A stretch of 64,000 nucleotides of DNA, from positions 1-64,000 of the forward strand of contig CAAGIO010000010.1 of the NCBI GenBank assembly GCA_900769945.1. The letters run 5' to 3'. Source of the DNA: Bacteroidales bacterium. Lineage in GTDB: Bacteria > Bacteroidota > Bacteroidia > Bacteroidales > F082. Below, one piece after another: positions 9,001-16,787 of this stretch (positions within the stretch are counted from its first letter, which is position 1; every line of letters starts with the position of its first letter). The translations under genes were made by a program, and so were the position numbers. The notes beneath the pieces were generated by a model. It saw only the letters and a program-made list of their open reading frames with translations. It had not been told where the DNA came from and did no database searches.

Positions 9001-9408
9001 CCTCTCACTCAGAGCTTCGGGATACGACACCACCATGGTCTTTCGTTCAGATGAGGAGAAACGCTGCAGCACCTCAACCCTTGACAAGATATAGGTGTTG
9101 TCGGGTTTTTCAGGCTCGTACGGACGCTTGTATGATGTTGGATAGAAAAGAATCATCTTCTTAGAGTAATCCATCTCCCTCTCTCCAAAGAGGTTCTCAA
9201 GGTCGTTATAGAAATAGGCCGCGCTCTCCTTATCGGGACATACAAGAAAATGACGGCCTCCCATCTTCTTAAAGACAGAGGCTGCCACCATAGATTTTGC
9301 CGAGCCAACGATGCCATCGCAAAAGACATCTTTCTTATTGCCTAAATAATCAATAACTTGAGCAACGCGCTCATCATTATAATAATATGATATAGGTTCT
9401 TCTTTCAT
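6058..9408 (-). CDS. mfd: Transcription-repair coupling factor Mfd
   Basis: 1116 aa from the ATG at 9408; the TTG at 9417 falls inside the promoter's -7 element. Mfd removes stalled RNA polymerase and recruits UvrA. In order: UvrB-like N-terminal domain; RNA-polymerase-interacting (CarD-like) domain (LKPGDYVTHIDHGIGRFDGL); superfamily 2 helicase with Walker A (GDVGFGKTEVAIRAAF), motif II DEEQ (LLIIDEEQKFGV), TATPIPRTLQ and RGRVGRS; and a C-terminal TRCF domain. Length is normal. Divergent from dus across a 39-bp gap. Confidence 0.97.
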   Translation of the reverse strand: MKEEPISYYYNDERVAQVIDYLGNKKDVFCDGIVGSAKSMVAASVFKKMGGRHFLVCPDKESAAYFYNDLENLFGEREMDYSKKMILFYPTSYKRPYEPEKPDNTYILSRVEVLQRFSSSERKTMVVSYPEALSERIVTRKALSDKMLKLSVREKVDLDFVTDALLELNFEHVDFVVEPGQFAVRGGIVDVFSFANDYPYRIVFDFDEVESIRSFNPIDQLSIENMQRIVLLPNVQDHSISEERESILQYLPNDTVLWMEETDYLKERIDSEYDKAVKTYNSSDDEQLAAPEKLFAQGDELMSQTLQFRTVSFDVFSDPSGKEVVRFNTTKQPSFNKNFEMLQNSLNSLKDRGYKVFFMSESQKQLERIQSILNDIQHQDETHTDFVPVLFSVKEGFIDNDLKICCFTDHQIFERYHRFHLREGFSSSQALTIKELYDLKPGDYVTHIDHGIGRFDGLETIDNHGKQQEALRIVYQNGDLLYISIHSLHRISKYSSKDGSEPSLSKLGSNAWNKLKAKTKSKVKDIARELIKLYAERKNSEGFQFMPDTYLQMELEASFMYEDTPDQLKATIDVKRDMEKPNPMDRLVCGDVGFGKTEVAIRAAFKAVCDSKQVAVLVPTTVLALQHFNTFVNRLKGFPVTIDYMNRFKTAKEQKKTLQEVKAGNVDILIGTHRIIGKDVEFKDLGLLIIDEEQKFGVSAKEKLKQMKTNVDTLTLTATPIPRTLQFSMMGARDMSVITTPPPNRYPVDTELRQFSPEIIRDAIQYELARDGQVFFVHNRVQNIMEVYDFIINCVPGVKVGVGHGQMEGEKLEKIMLDFIDGKYDVLLSTTIIEAGLDIPNANTIIINDAHKFGLSDLHQLRGRVGRSNKKAFCYLLTPPLPMLSDEAKKRLRALEEFSDLGSGFNIAMRDLDIRGAGNLLGAEQSGFINDIGFETYHKILDEAILELKETEFKDLFNSPETERQYVRECTIESDLEILLPADYVDSSAERISLYNELDHIENEEGLMRFTDNLIDRFGPLPKQAADLLNTVRLRWLARDLGFEKLVLKHNDMTCYFLSDQESDYFKSDVFNSIITYAAYHIKRCMFKEQNGKNILIIKVIERVGDALQLLKEMKN

Positions 9409-9414
9409 TTGCTG

Positions 9415-9422
9415 CAAAGATA
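9415..9422 (-). promoter_or_regulatory. mfd promoter -7 element
   Basis: TATCTTTG on the minus strand, with only 6 bases between its G and the mfd ATG, so the mRNA should have almost no leader. No clear TTG element upstream. Confidence 0.45.
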
Positions 9423-9435
9423 CGTTTTTTTTTCA

Positions 9436-9443
9436 TATTTTTG
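9436..9443 (+). promoter_or_regulatory. dus promoter -7 element
   Basis: TATTTTTG ending 4 bases before the dus ATG (9448). It predicts a leaderless or nearly leaderless transcript and confirms 9448 as the start, since the longer frame begins upstream of the promoter. Confidence 0.45.
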
Positions 9444-9447
9444 CGGA

Positions 9448-10422
9448 ATGAAAATTGCCAATCTCACATTCGACCACTACCCGTTACTTTTAGCACCCAT
9501 GGAAGGTGTCACGGACCCGCCGTTCAGGCATATCTGCAAGGAACACGGTGCCGACATTGTTTATTCCGAGTTCATCTCTGCTGACGGTCTGATACGCGAT
9601 GCGGTGAAGAGTATCAATAAGTTAAGACATACTAACGATGAGCGTCCGTTTGGCGTGCAGATTTTTGGGAACGCGGTGGAGCCTATGGTTGAGGCTGCGC
9701 TTTATGCCGAGAGATACAGTCCCGACATCATTGACATCAACTTCGGGTGTCCGGTGAAAAAAGTCGCCTCAAAGGGTGCTGGTTCCGGGATAATGAACGA
9801 CATTCCGAAGATGGTCGCCATCACCGACGCGGTGGTGAGGGCGGTGAAGACACCTGTGACAGTGAAGACGAGGTTAGGGTACGACAGCGAGCACAAGGAC
9901 ATTGTGGAGATAGCGGAGCGGCTGCAAGACGTTGGTATTCAGGCGTTAACCATCCATGGACGGCTGCGCACCACGAAATGGGGCGAGCCAGCAGACTGGA
10001 CGCTCATCGGGGAGGTGAAGAACAACCCACGCATGACGATACCGATAATAGGCAACGGCGACGTCATTGACGGCAAGACAGCTAAACACTTCAAAGACAC
10101 CTACGGCGTCGATGGCCTGATGATAGGACGCGCCACCTACGGCAACCCTTGGATTTTCAAGGAGATACACGAATATCTCGAAAACGGCATCACCATAGCA
10201 CCGCCATCAGTAGAGGAAAGAGCGAGCGTTGCAAAGAGACATCTCATAGACTCACTAAACTATAAGGAAGAACGTCACGCCGTCATAGAGATGCGCAAAC
10301 ATTGGGGATTGTATTTCAAAGGGTTCCATAGCTTCAAACAATTCAAGATGCGACTGATGGAAGCTGCAACCGTTGATGAGGTCACCGCCATTGTTGACGA
10401 GATAAAACGTTATTACGAATAA
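9448..10422 (+). CDS. dusB: tRNA-dihydrouridine synthase (DusB-like)
   Basis: 324 aa. An FMN-dependent TIM-barrel enzyme that reduces uridines in the tRNA D-loop. Motifs: LLAPMEGVTDPPFR near the N-terminus, 'DINFGCPVKKV' with the catalytic Cys, 'TVKTRLGYD', 'LTIHGRLR', 'IIGNGDVIDG' and 'GLMIGRATYGNPWIF'. These fit the DusB group; the exact uridine position is inferred from the family. Its stop is separated by one base from the stop of the convergent HAD gene. Confidence 0.93.
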   Translation: MKIANLTFDHYPLLLAPMEGVTDPPFRHICKEHGADIVYSEFISADGLIRDAVKSINKLRHTNDERPFGVQIFGNAVEPMVEAALYAERYSPDIIDINFGCPVKKVASKGAGSGIMNDIPKMVAITDAVVRAVKTPVTVKTRLGYDSEHKDIVEIAERLQDVGIQALTIHGRLRTTKWGEPADWTLIGEVKNNPRMTIPIIGNGDVIDGKTAKHFKDTYGVDGLMIGRATYGNPWIFKEIHEYLENGITIAPPSVEERASVAKRHLIDSLNYKEERHAVIEMRKHWGLYFKGFHSFKQFKMRLMEAATVDEVTAIVDEIKRYYE

Positions 10423-10423
10423 C

Positions 10424-11080
10424 TCAATCCACCTCGACATCGCCTTTTAAGTGGCCGTCCTCGAACAAATCGACTATCCTTGAGCCCATCTCAACCTTCA
10501 AGGTGTGTATGCCAAGTGAGCGGGCAGACTCGATATTCTCATCAGTATCATCAATAAACAAAGTCTGCTCCGGCAACATGTCATACGAATCCAACACAAA
10601 ACGATATATGTCGGGGTCCGGCTTTGCGAGATGCAGGGCGAAAGAGAAGAACGCCTTATCGAAAAGGTTGTCAAACTCGCGATAGCCGTAACGCAGCTGA
10701 AGGTCGCGCACGAACATGTCGTAATGAATCTCGTTGGTGTTGCTCAGCAGATAGACATGATAGTTTTGCTTCAACTGCTTGACCAGATTAATCCTTCTTT
10801 CGGGGATATCGTAGAGCATAGAGTTCCACATTTCGTCAAAAAAAGCGTCAGAAATGCTGATGTTAAGGTAATTTTTCACCTCCTCACGAAATGTCGAAGC
10901 CTTAATTATGCCCTTCTCAAAACGTTTTACAATCTCTAAAAAAGCCGGTTCCTTCATCTTGTCAACGACAGAAAAACCCATCTTATTCATTTGATTAACA
11001 ATAGCATAAGGGTCAATATCTATAATGACACCACCGAAGTCGAAAACAATATTTCTAATATCTAAATTCTTTGCCAACAT
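10424..11080 (-). CDS. HAD-family hydrolase (YihX-like phosphatase)
   Basis: 218 aa with all HAD motifs: motif I with the nucleophile Asp in 'IVFDFGGVIIDIDP', motif II 'VYLLSNTNEIH', a Lys in the 'LAKPDPDIY' segment (motif III) and motif IV 'TLFIDDTDENIESA'. The FDFGGV form is typical of subfamily IA phosphatases such as YihX (sugar-1-phosphate) and related enzymes. Substrate unknown. Convergent with dus; its promoter region is shared with the tRNA gene to the right. Confidence 0.88.
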   Translation of the reverse strand: MLAKNLDIRNIVFDFGGVIIDIDPYAIVNQMNKMGFSVVDKMKEPAFLEIVKRFEKGIIKASTFREEVKNYLNISISDAFFDEMWNSMLYDIPERRINLVKQLKQNYHVYLLSNTNEIHYDMFVRDLQLRYGYREFDNLFDKAFFSFALHLAKPDPDIYRFVLDSYDMLPEQTLFIDDTDENIESARSLGIHTLKVEMGSRIVDLFEDGHLKGDVEVD

Positions 11081-11119
11081 TTTTTTTAATTTTTTTGTTT
11101 GTAATTCGCTGCAAAGTTG

Positions 11120-11127
11120 TATATTTG
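11120..11127 (+). promoter_or_regulatory. Promoter -7 element for the CAT tRNA
   Basis: TATATTTG, with a TTG 22 bases upstream (11095-11097; spacing slightly long). It lies 46 bases before the tRNA. Confidence 0.4.
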
Positions 11128-11173
11128 CAGTCGAAAAAACAAGGATAAAAGCAAAAATATTTTGCAGCGTCCG

Positions 11174-11247
11174 GCTCCTATAGCTCAGTCGGTTAGAGTA
11201 GCTGACTCATAATCAGTTGGTCCAAGGTTCAAGTCCTTGTGGGAGCA
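11174..11247 (+). tRNA. tRNA with CAT anticodon (elongator Met or lysidine-type Ile)
   Basis: 74 bases, without encoded CCA. The acceptor stem GCTCCTA pairs with TGGGAGC (one G-U); the D arm is GCTC/GAGT, the anticodon stem GCTGA/TCAGT with loop CTCATAA, and the T arm CAAGG/CCTTG. The acceptor stem is fully paired, so it is not the initiator. Elongator tRNA-Met and the TilS-modified tRNA-Ile2 both carry CAT, and I cannot separate them by eye. Confidence 0.9.
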
Positions 11248-11252
11248 CCCAA

Positions 11253-11306
11253 GAAAGCCTCGCAACGCATTGTTTGACAATCTGTTACGAGGTTTTCTTT
11301 TTATTT
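11253..11306 (+). terminator. Rho-independent terminator after the tRNA
   Basis: A 10-bp stem (11253-11262 with 11288-11297, one G-U pair) followed by a T-rich tract. Confidence 0.65.
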
Positions 11307-11445
11307 TCCTTTCTATAAAAACCAACGCGGCGATTCATTTTCATTCAAGTAAGGATAACAATGAAAGGTGCTCTTTGTTCAAAGATGTGTCATTTTTTCC
11401 TTTCAAGGCATGAGATAATATCGGCAGTGTTGGCGTAATTTTTTG

Positions 11446-11453
11446 TATTTTTG
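11446..11453 (+). promoter_or_regulatory. thiL promoter -7 element
   Basis: TATTTTTG, 17 bases before the thiL ATG. No clear TTG at the standard spacing. Confidence 0.4.
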
Positions 11454-11470
11454 CAGAAAAATAAACTGAC

Positions 11471-12508
11471 ATGGAAGAACAGACAAACACCACCAAGCTC
11501 TCGGAAATAGGAGAGTTTGGGCTTATCGATAAGATTTCAGAAGGCATAAGCGGAAGGAACGTTTCAACACTGAAAGGCATTGGCGATGATGCTGCCGTCA
11601 TAAAATTCGAGGACGACATGCAGACGCTCGTCTCTGTCGATATTTTGTGCGAGGGTGTTCATTTCGACCTAACATATTGTCCTTTAAAGCATTTAGGATA
11701 CAAAGCCGCTGTAGTGAATTTCTCCGACATTTACGCCATGAACGGCACTCCCACCCAGATTGTGGTAGGCCTCGGCATCAGCAGCCGTTTCTCGGTGGAG
11801 GCCATCGAGGAGCTATACAAAGGCATACGCCTTGCCTGCGACCTTTATAACGTTGACCTTGTTGGAGGCGACACAACATCGTCGAAGGCGGGGCTCTTCA
11901 TCTCGGTGACAGTGATAGGGAAAGCAAAGAAAGACGAGATAGTGTATCGCAGCGGCGCGAAACCCAACGACCTGCTATGTGTAAGCGGAAACCTTGGCGC
12001 AGCATACACGGGGCTCCTCATCCTTGAGAGAGAGAAAGCCGCCTTCAAAGCCGACCCAAACATGCAGCCGGAGTTCGCCGGTTACGACTATATCCTTGAA
12101 CGTCAACTGAAACCGGAGGCAAGACGCGACATTATCGCCCAACTGAAAGCCCTCAACGTCATTCCCACCTCAATGATTGACATCTCCGACGGCCTCGCCT
12201 CCGAGATACTCCACATCTGCAAGGAATCAAAGGTGGGCTGCACCGTTTACGAAGAACGTATCCCTATGAACCAGAAGACAATACAGACCGCCAAGGACTT
12301 CAACATCGTACCAAGCATTGCCGCACTCAACGGTGGTGAAGACTACGAACTCCTCTTCACCGTAAAACAATCTGATTATGACAAAGTTAAGGATATGGAC
12401 GATGTGCGTATCATAGGTTTTATGACCGCCGACGAAGGTCAGGCCAACCTCATCACCAACGACGAGCACCAGATTCCTATCCAAGCACAAGGCTTCACTC
12501 ATTTTTAA
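11471..12508 (+). CDS. thiL: Thiamine-monophosphate kinase ThiL
   Basis: 345 aa. It phosphorylates thiamine monophosphate to the active diphosphate using ATP. AIR-synthase-like fold with the family signatures: 'LKGIGDDAAVI' near the N-terminus, 'LVSVDILCEGVHFDL', 'DLVGGDTTSSK', 'MIDISDGLASEI' and 'LNGGEDYELLFTV'. Slightly longer than the roughly 330-aa norm. uvrC begins 23 bases downstream and is probably co-transcribed. Confidence 0.95.
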   Translation: MEEQTNTTKLSEIGEFGLIDKISEGISGRNVSTLKGIGDDAAVIKFEDDMQTLVSVDILCEGVHFDLTYCPLKHLGYKAAVVNFSDIYAMNGTPTQIVVGLGISSRFSVEAIEELYKGIRLACDLYNVDLVGGDTTSSKAGLFISVTVIGKAKKDEIVYRSGAKPNDLLCVSGNLGAAYTGLLILEREKAAFKADPNMQPEFAGYDYILERQLKPEARRDIIAQLKALNVIPTSMIDISDGLASEILHICKESKVGCTVYEERIPMNQKTIQTAKDFNIVPSIAALNGGEDYELLFTVKQSDYDKVKDMDDVRIIGFMTADEGQANLITNDEHQIPIQAQGFTHF

Positions 12509-12531
12509 CATAACATATTGATATTCATTAT

Positions 12532-14343
12532 ATGACTGCTTCCGACAAGATATTATCCATCTTAAAAACCATTCCCACATCACCGGGAGTGTATCAGTAC
12601 TTCGATGATAAGGGTGAGATAATATATGTTGGGAAAGCCAAGAACCTAAAGCGAAGAGTATCAAGCTATTTCAACAAAGAACAGACGGGGAAGACATCTG
12701 TTCTTGTAAAAAAAATCGCCGACATCCGATTCACTGTGGTGAAGAGTGAGAGCGAGGCTTTGCTGCTTGAGAACAATTTCATAAAGCAGTACAAGCCCCG
12801 CTACAATATCATGCTTAAAGACGACAAGACATACCCTTGGATTTGCATCAAGGCGGAGCGTTTCCCACGGATTTTCCTGACGAGAAAAAAAGTCACTGAC
12901 GGTTCATTATATTTCGGACCGTATCCTAATGTGATGACAGCCAAGATGTTACTCGAAATAGTGAAACAGATTTATCCCGTTCGCACTTGTAAGTTAGACC
13001 TCAAAGAGCATAACATCAATAACAAGCATTACCGTCCCTGCCTCGAATACCATATCGGCAACTGCAAGGCGCCATGCACAGGCGAGATAGAAGAAAAAGA
13101 ATATAACGAGATGGTTGCCAACATCAAAGAGATTATCAAGGGCAACATCTCCGGGGTGTTAAAAGACATCAAAGCCACCATGATGCGCCATGCTGAGAGG
13201 CTTGAGTTCGAGCAGGCTCATATATTAAAACAAAAATACGAGTTACTTGAGAGTTATCACAGCCGCTCCGTCGTATGCAGCAACACACTTAACGATTTAG
13301 AGGTGTTTTCATACGATGATGCCGAGGAATATTTTTATGTGAACTACATGAAAATCATTCAAGGAGCAATAGTGCAGTCGTTCTCAATAGAGATGAGGCG
13401 GAAGTTAGAGGAATCGGCCGAAGAGCTTTTATCGTTAGCAATCATTGAGTTACGGCAACAGATGTGCAGCAAGATAAGTGAGGTTATCACTCCAATAAAG
13501 CTTGACATCGAGCTTGAGGGGGTGCATTTCACCATTCCGAAGAAAGGAGAGAAGTCGGAGATATTGGCACTCTCGTTAAGGAACGCCAAGCAATACAGGG
13601 CAGAATCGGAGAAGCTCAGGTCGTTGGTTGACCCGGAACGCCACTCGGCACGCATTCTCACGCAACTGAAAAACGACATGCACCTTCCGACATTACCCGA
13701 AGTGATAGAATGCTTTGACAACTCGAACTTCCAAGGCGACTATGCCGTTGCCGGGATGGTACAGTTCGTCAATGGTAAGCCGAACAAGAAGGAATACCGT
13801 CATTTCAACATCAAGACCGTTGAAGGGCCCGACGATTACGCCTCCATGCGCGAGGTGGTACGCCGCCGTTACAAACGTCTCGTTGAGGAAGACAAGCCTC
13901 TCCCCGACCTCATCATCACCGATGGTGGGAAAGGACAGATGGAGGTAGTAAGGCAAGTCATTGAAGATGAGCTACATATCAGCATTCCCATAGCAGGTCT
14001 CGCGAAAGATGACAAACACAGGACCAACGAGTTGTTATACGGATTCCCGCCCCAGACCGTTCAGATAAAGCCCAACTCCGAGGTCTTTCATCTTCTGATG
14101 CACATTCAGGACGAGGTGCACCGTTTCGCCATCACCTTCCACCGCAACAAGTTCACCAAAGGCTTCATTCATTCCGAGCTTAACGACATCAAAGGCATAG
14201 GGAAGACCACCGCCGAGAAGCTGCTGCTTGAGTTAAGGTCGATAAAGAACATCAAAGAAGCTGATATAGAGAGGCTTAGCGCGATAATAGGACCTGCCAA
14301 GGCAAGAATAGTGTTCGAGCATTTCAATGGTAAGAGCCAATGA
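12532..14343 (+). CDS. uvrC: Excinuclease ABC subunit C
   Basis: 603 aa. It makes both incisions in nucleotide-excision repair. An N-terminal GIY-YIG nuclease (PGVYQYFDDKGEIIYVGKAK), a Cys-containing region (CLEYHIGNCKAPCTG), a UVR domain (AERLEFEQAHILKQKYELL), the RNase-H-like UvrC C-terminal nuclease (IECFDNSN ... LIITDGGKGQ) and a terminal helix-hairpin-helix pair (LNDIKGIGKTTAEKLLLEL). Complete. It marks the left border of the accessory cassette. Confidence 0.97.
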   Translation: MTASDKILSILKTIPTSPGVYQYFDDKGEIIYVGKAKNLKRRVSSYFNKEQTGKTSVLVKKIADIRFTVVKSESEALLLENNFIKQYKPRYNIMLKDDKTYPWICIKAERFPRIFLTRKKVTDGSLYFGPYPNVMTAKMLLEIVKQIYPVRTCKLDLKEHNINNKHYRPCLEYHIGNCKAPCTGEIEEKEYNEMVANIKEIIKGNISGVLKDIKATMMRHAERLEFEQAHILKQKYELLESYHSRSVVCSNTLNDLEVFSYDDAEEYFYVNYMKIIQGAIVQSFSIEMRRKLEESAEELLSLAIIELRQQMCSKISEVITPIKLDIELEGVHFTIPKKGEKSEILALSLRNAKQYRAESEKLRSLVDPERHSARILTQLKNDMHLPTLPEVIECFDNSNFQGDYAVAGMVQFVNGKPNKKEYRHFNIKTVEGPDDYASMREVVRRRYKRLVEEDKPLPDLIITDGGKGQMEVVRQVIEDELHISIPIAGLAKDDKHRTNELLYGFPPQTVQIKPNSEVFHLLMHIQDEVHRFAITFHRNKFTKGFIHSELNDIKGIGKTTAEKLLLELRSIKNIKEADIERLSAIIGPAKARIVFEHFNGKSQ

Positions 14344-14541
14344 AGGCAAATCTCATGCCCTTGGTCAGAGAACCAAAGGATAATCCTCGTGCAGCATTTC
14401 ACTTCACCTTTGGAAAGTAGTTCTGTCCAGCTCAAAACATGAACCCGCAAACAAATCCGATTTTCAGGAAAGGGGAAAGAATAAATTTATGCTAAACTTT
14501 TTATTACCATCATGTTTGCATTTAGGATAGAGAACAAAATA
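14344..14541. other. Intergenic gap between uvrC and the cassette
   Basis: 198 bases between the convergent uvrC and AlbA-type genes. I see no gene, tRNA or clear terminator hairpin; it becomes A/T-rich towards 14480-14530. Confidence 0.5.
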
Positions 14542-16041
14542 CTATATCCGATCAAAGAATCCCTCGTATTCTTCATCGATAATCTTCCATTCTCCCATTT
14601 TGCGCCCACCTATACGAGCTATCTTTCCTAATTCTTGAAGACGTCTCAAGTATTTCTGAACCTGACGGGGTGAAAGCCCTATGCTCTCGCTCATTTGCAT
14701 AGCACTGATTTGCGGATTTTGGGAAACCAGCTTGTAAATTTGGCGACTTGCTTTTACGAACTCTTTTGCGAACTTGGACGGTTCTTTTACGAACTCTTTT
14801 ACGACCACTTCGCCATTGTCTTTTACGAACTCTTGTATTAAGGGAATGTTGTCTGGCGTGAGTTCTTCTATTATCTCACCCTTGTAATTCAAGTTCCATA
14901 GAGTTACGTGAAATTCAGAAGCATTGGAGGTGAATGCTGGAGCATGATAGTCTGAAAGATGCTCATAACGTCTATATGTGTTTATGATCTTCTTCATCCC
15001 ACTTCCACGCCTCTCCATAAGTCCCAATCTACTGAAGAAATCAGCCAGCAAGGGATTCCTTCTTTTGGATGGCACTGTAAGTGGGTTTAACTGCTGGATA
15101 AGTCTGCCGTCCATCATTCCTCCTGGTGAGTATATTTCCAAACGGTCGTCATACATATCTATGTGTATTTCACTTCCCATCTGCATATAATCCCTATGGA
15201 TGATAGCATTTGCTATTGCTTCCGTTACGGCTCGTTCGGGATAGTCAGGCAGTTCTTCTCGATAGTCATTCTCCTTCCACCATTTCTTCCGGGAATTGTT
15301 TCTGACAAAAGAAACGGCATCCTGCAACTGACCGATTACGCAACCTTCCAATTCCACATCATCAATCGCTTCACCTAAACCGCTTGTCATATCCAGGCCA
15401 TTCCAGCGTGTACAGAATATACGTGACTGCCGAACAGGAGATTCGTCAGCCAACAATGCACCTGCATTTGTAAGTTTGCCGTTCTCGTCAATGATGCCCC
15501 AAGAAGTGAATTCACTATCATCAAATGATCGCTGTAGTCGTTTGTAGTGAACAGACCTAAGTTTTGAGAATGCCATATCATCAAATCTGTAGTTGGAGGG
15601 CAAGCTGTCGTAAGTACGCCCAGAACCTTTCAATACAAGAGCTTTCAGTTGAGTGCGGTCTGCAGTAACAGACTCATTACCTATGCGTACAAAGGCGATA
15701 CGCTGTTTGTCCCCAATGTAATAATATGGCGTTTCCTGTCCTGGATATACATGCAATAATACAAGGGCTTTACCATCTGTATCCTTTAGCTCAAGATTAA
15801 CTGCTGGAACAGGATCCAATTTACTCTTAATCTCTTCACTGATTTTCTCCGCATCGCCTTTTGCGTCAGCGAGTCCGACTATTAGGTCATCATCGCTGAT
15901 GCCGAAGATTAATGTGCCACCCTCGCCATTAGCAAAAGCCGATACACTTTTGAGCCAACTTTTAGGACGCTTGACCTCAAGCATTTGTTTCTTATCGTAA
16001 ACTGTAGTCTCACCTATGAGTTTCTGTATATCTGTATTCAT
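14542..16041 (-). CDS. AlbA_2 / RecG-like ATPase-domain putative transcriptional regulator
   Basis: 499 aa. An N-terminal AlbA_2 (Schlafen-type DNA-binding) domain covers roughly residues 8-130 (EVKRPKSWLKSVSAFANGEGG, LIFGISDD). A GHKL/HATPase_C_4-like segment lies around 250-380 (AVTEAIANAIIHRDY, RLEIYSPGGMM, LGLMERRGSGMKKI). A low-complexity linker has three EFVK repeats, and a C-terminal winged helix ends the protein (MQMSESIGLSPRQVQKYLRRL). Such proteins are annotated as helicase-related or transcriptional regulators; their biochemistry is poorly known. Its start overlaps the stop of the 117-aa gene by 4 bases, so translation is coupled. Likely accessory DNA. Confidence 0.85.
   Translation of the reverse strand: MNTDIQKLIGETTVYDKKQMLEVKRPKSWLKSVSAFANGEGGTLIFGISDDDLIVGLADAKGDAEKISEEIKSKLDPVPAVNLELKDTDGKALVLLHVYPGQETPYYYIGDKQRIAFVRIGNESVTADRTQLKALVLKGSGRTYDSLPSNYRFDDMAFSKLRSVHYKRLQRSFDDSEFTSWGIIDENGKLTNAGALLADESPVRQSRIFCTRWNGLDMTSGLGEAIDDVELEGCVIGQLQDAVSFVRNNSRKKWWKENDYREELPDYPERAVTEAIANAIIHRDYMQMGSEIHIDMYDDRLEIYSPGGMMDGRLIQQLNPLTVPSKRRNPLLADFFSRLGLMERRGSGMKKIINTYRRYEHLSDYHAPAFTSNASEFHVTLWNLNYKGEIIEELTPDNIPLIQEFVKDNGEVVVKEFVKEPSKFAKEFVKASRQIYKLVSQNPQISAMQMSESIGLSPRQVQKYLRRLQELGKIARIGGRKMGEWKIIDEEYEGFFDRI
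14751..14834 (-). repeat. Three in-frame copies of a 15-base repeat
   Basis: CTTTTACGAACTCTT (plus orientation) occurs exactly at 14751-14765, 14784-14798 and 14820-14834, at 33- and 36-base steps, so always in frame. It encodes the EFVK motif in the linker of the AlbA-type protein. Confidence 0.85.
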
Positions 16042-16391
16042 ACGTCGTGATTCTTTATCAAACTCTTTATTGATAACAAGTGCGGTGAGTAACTGTCACC
16101 ACTCTTGGTAATAGGGGTAAAATCCAGTTCGCCAAATGCAGGGACTGCATTTAAATCCGCATTATAGACAAGATAGACGGATGCTCCTCTCTTTGTGGTC
16201 ACCATATCTGCCATCTCATTTGCAGAAACTAGCCTCGGGCCTTTTCCGTCCACGTAGAATGCCGCATATTTGTTGCTCTTGTTGTGGATAATGAGATATT
16301 TGGCAGCGGTGAAGCCTTCAACCAACTGTAATGTTGCTCCATTCATGTTCAGGGCGATGCCAAGTTTGCCTGTCTGCTTCATTTTTGCCAA
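16038..16391 (-). CDS. Conserved-looking hypothetical protein in the XRE-AlbA cassette
   Basis: 117 aa, not recognised. Basic N-terminus (MAKMKQTGKLGIALNMNG), an alternating hydrophobic pattern suggesting beta structure (LIIHNKSNKYAAFYVDGKG, GASVYLVYN), no signal peptide and no membrane helix. The ATGA overlap with the downstream AlbA-type gene (4 bases) and 30 bases from the XRE gene place it in one operon. It could be a partner or inhibitor of the AlbA protein; that is inference only. Confidence 0.7.
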   Translation of the reverse strand: MAKMKQTGKLGIALNMNGATLQLVEGFTAAKYLIIHNKSNKYAAFYVDGKGPRLVSANEMADMVTTKRGASVYLVYNADLNAVPAFGELDFTPITKSGDSYSPHLLSIKSLIKNHDV

Positions 16392-16421
16392 CCACTATAG
16401 TTTACTCTTTGGTATTCCAAT

Positions 16422-16649
16422 CTAAACCACATCGGGCTCTTGGACAGTTGACCGCAAGAGGTCCTTAACGTCTACTTGTAGCACATTGGCAATCTCAACA
16501 AGAGTTTCTAATGAAGGTTGCGCGCGATTCGTACACCATTTTGAGATGGTAGCCTCGCCTTTATCAAGTTGTTCTGCAAGCCACTTGTTGGTACATTGTT
16601 TTTCTGCAAGAACTACTTTAATCCGATTTAACCCTTTATTCCTTGACAT
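16422..16649 (-). CDS. XRE-family helix-turn-helix regulator
   Basis: 75 aa from the ATG at 16649: MSRNKGLNRIKVVLAEK, then the HTH (NKWLAEQLDKGEATISKWC) and 'PSLETLVEIANVLQVDVKDLL', a standard Cro/C1-type fold covering almost the whole protein. The longer frame up to 16733 is rejected because it starts upstream of the promoter at 16671-16678. First gene of a three-gene cassette and probably its autoregulator. Confidence 0.88.
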   Translation of the reverse strand: MSRNKGLNRIKVVLAEKQCTNKWLAEQLDKGEATISKWCTNRAQPSLETLVEIANVLQVDVKDLLRSTVQEPDVV

Positions 16650-16670
16650 ATTCTTAGGTTTTATTCTTCG

Positions 16671-16678
16671 CAAAGGTA
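16671..16678 (-). promoter_or_regulatory. XRE cassette promoter -7 element
   Basis: TACCTTTG on the minus strand (TAnnTTTG), 21 bases before the ATG at 16649. No clean TTG upstream. It decides the XRE start. Confidence 0.45.
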
Positions 16679-16750
16679 ATGACTTTTTTATAGGGAAACG
16701 AGTATTGCTTAAAAACATTGCGTTATTAGGCATATTTTTTTAATTTATAT

Positions 16751-16787
16751 TGATATTAATATCAGAAATCCCACAATTTAATATCAG
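16751..16787. promoter_or_regulatory. Palindrome and repeated half-site upstream of the XRE gene
   Basis: A perfect 14-base palindrome TGATATTAATATCA at 16751-16764; its right half plus G (TTAATATCAG, 16756-16765) recurs at 16778-16787, 22 bases on, about two helical turns. A candidate operator for the XRE protein. Confidence 0.4.
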
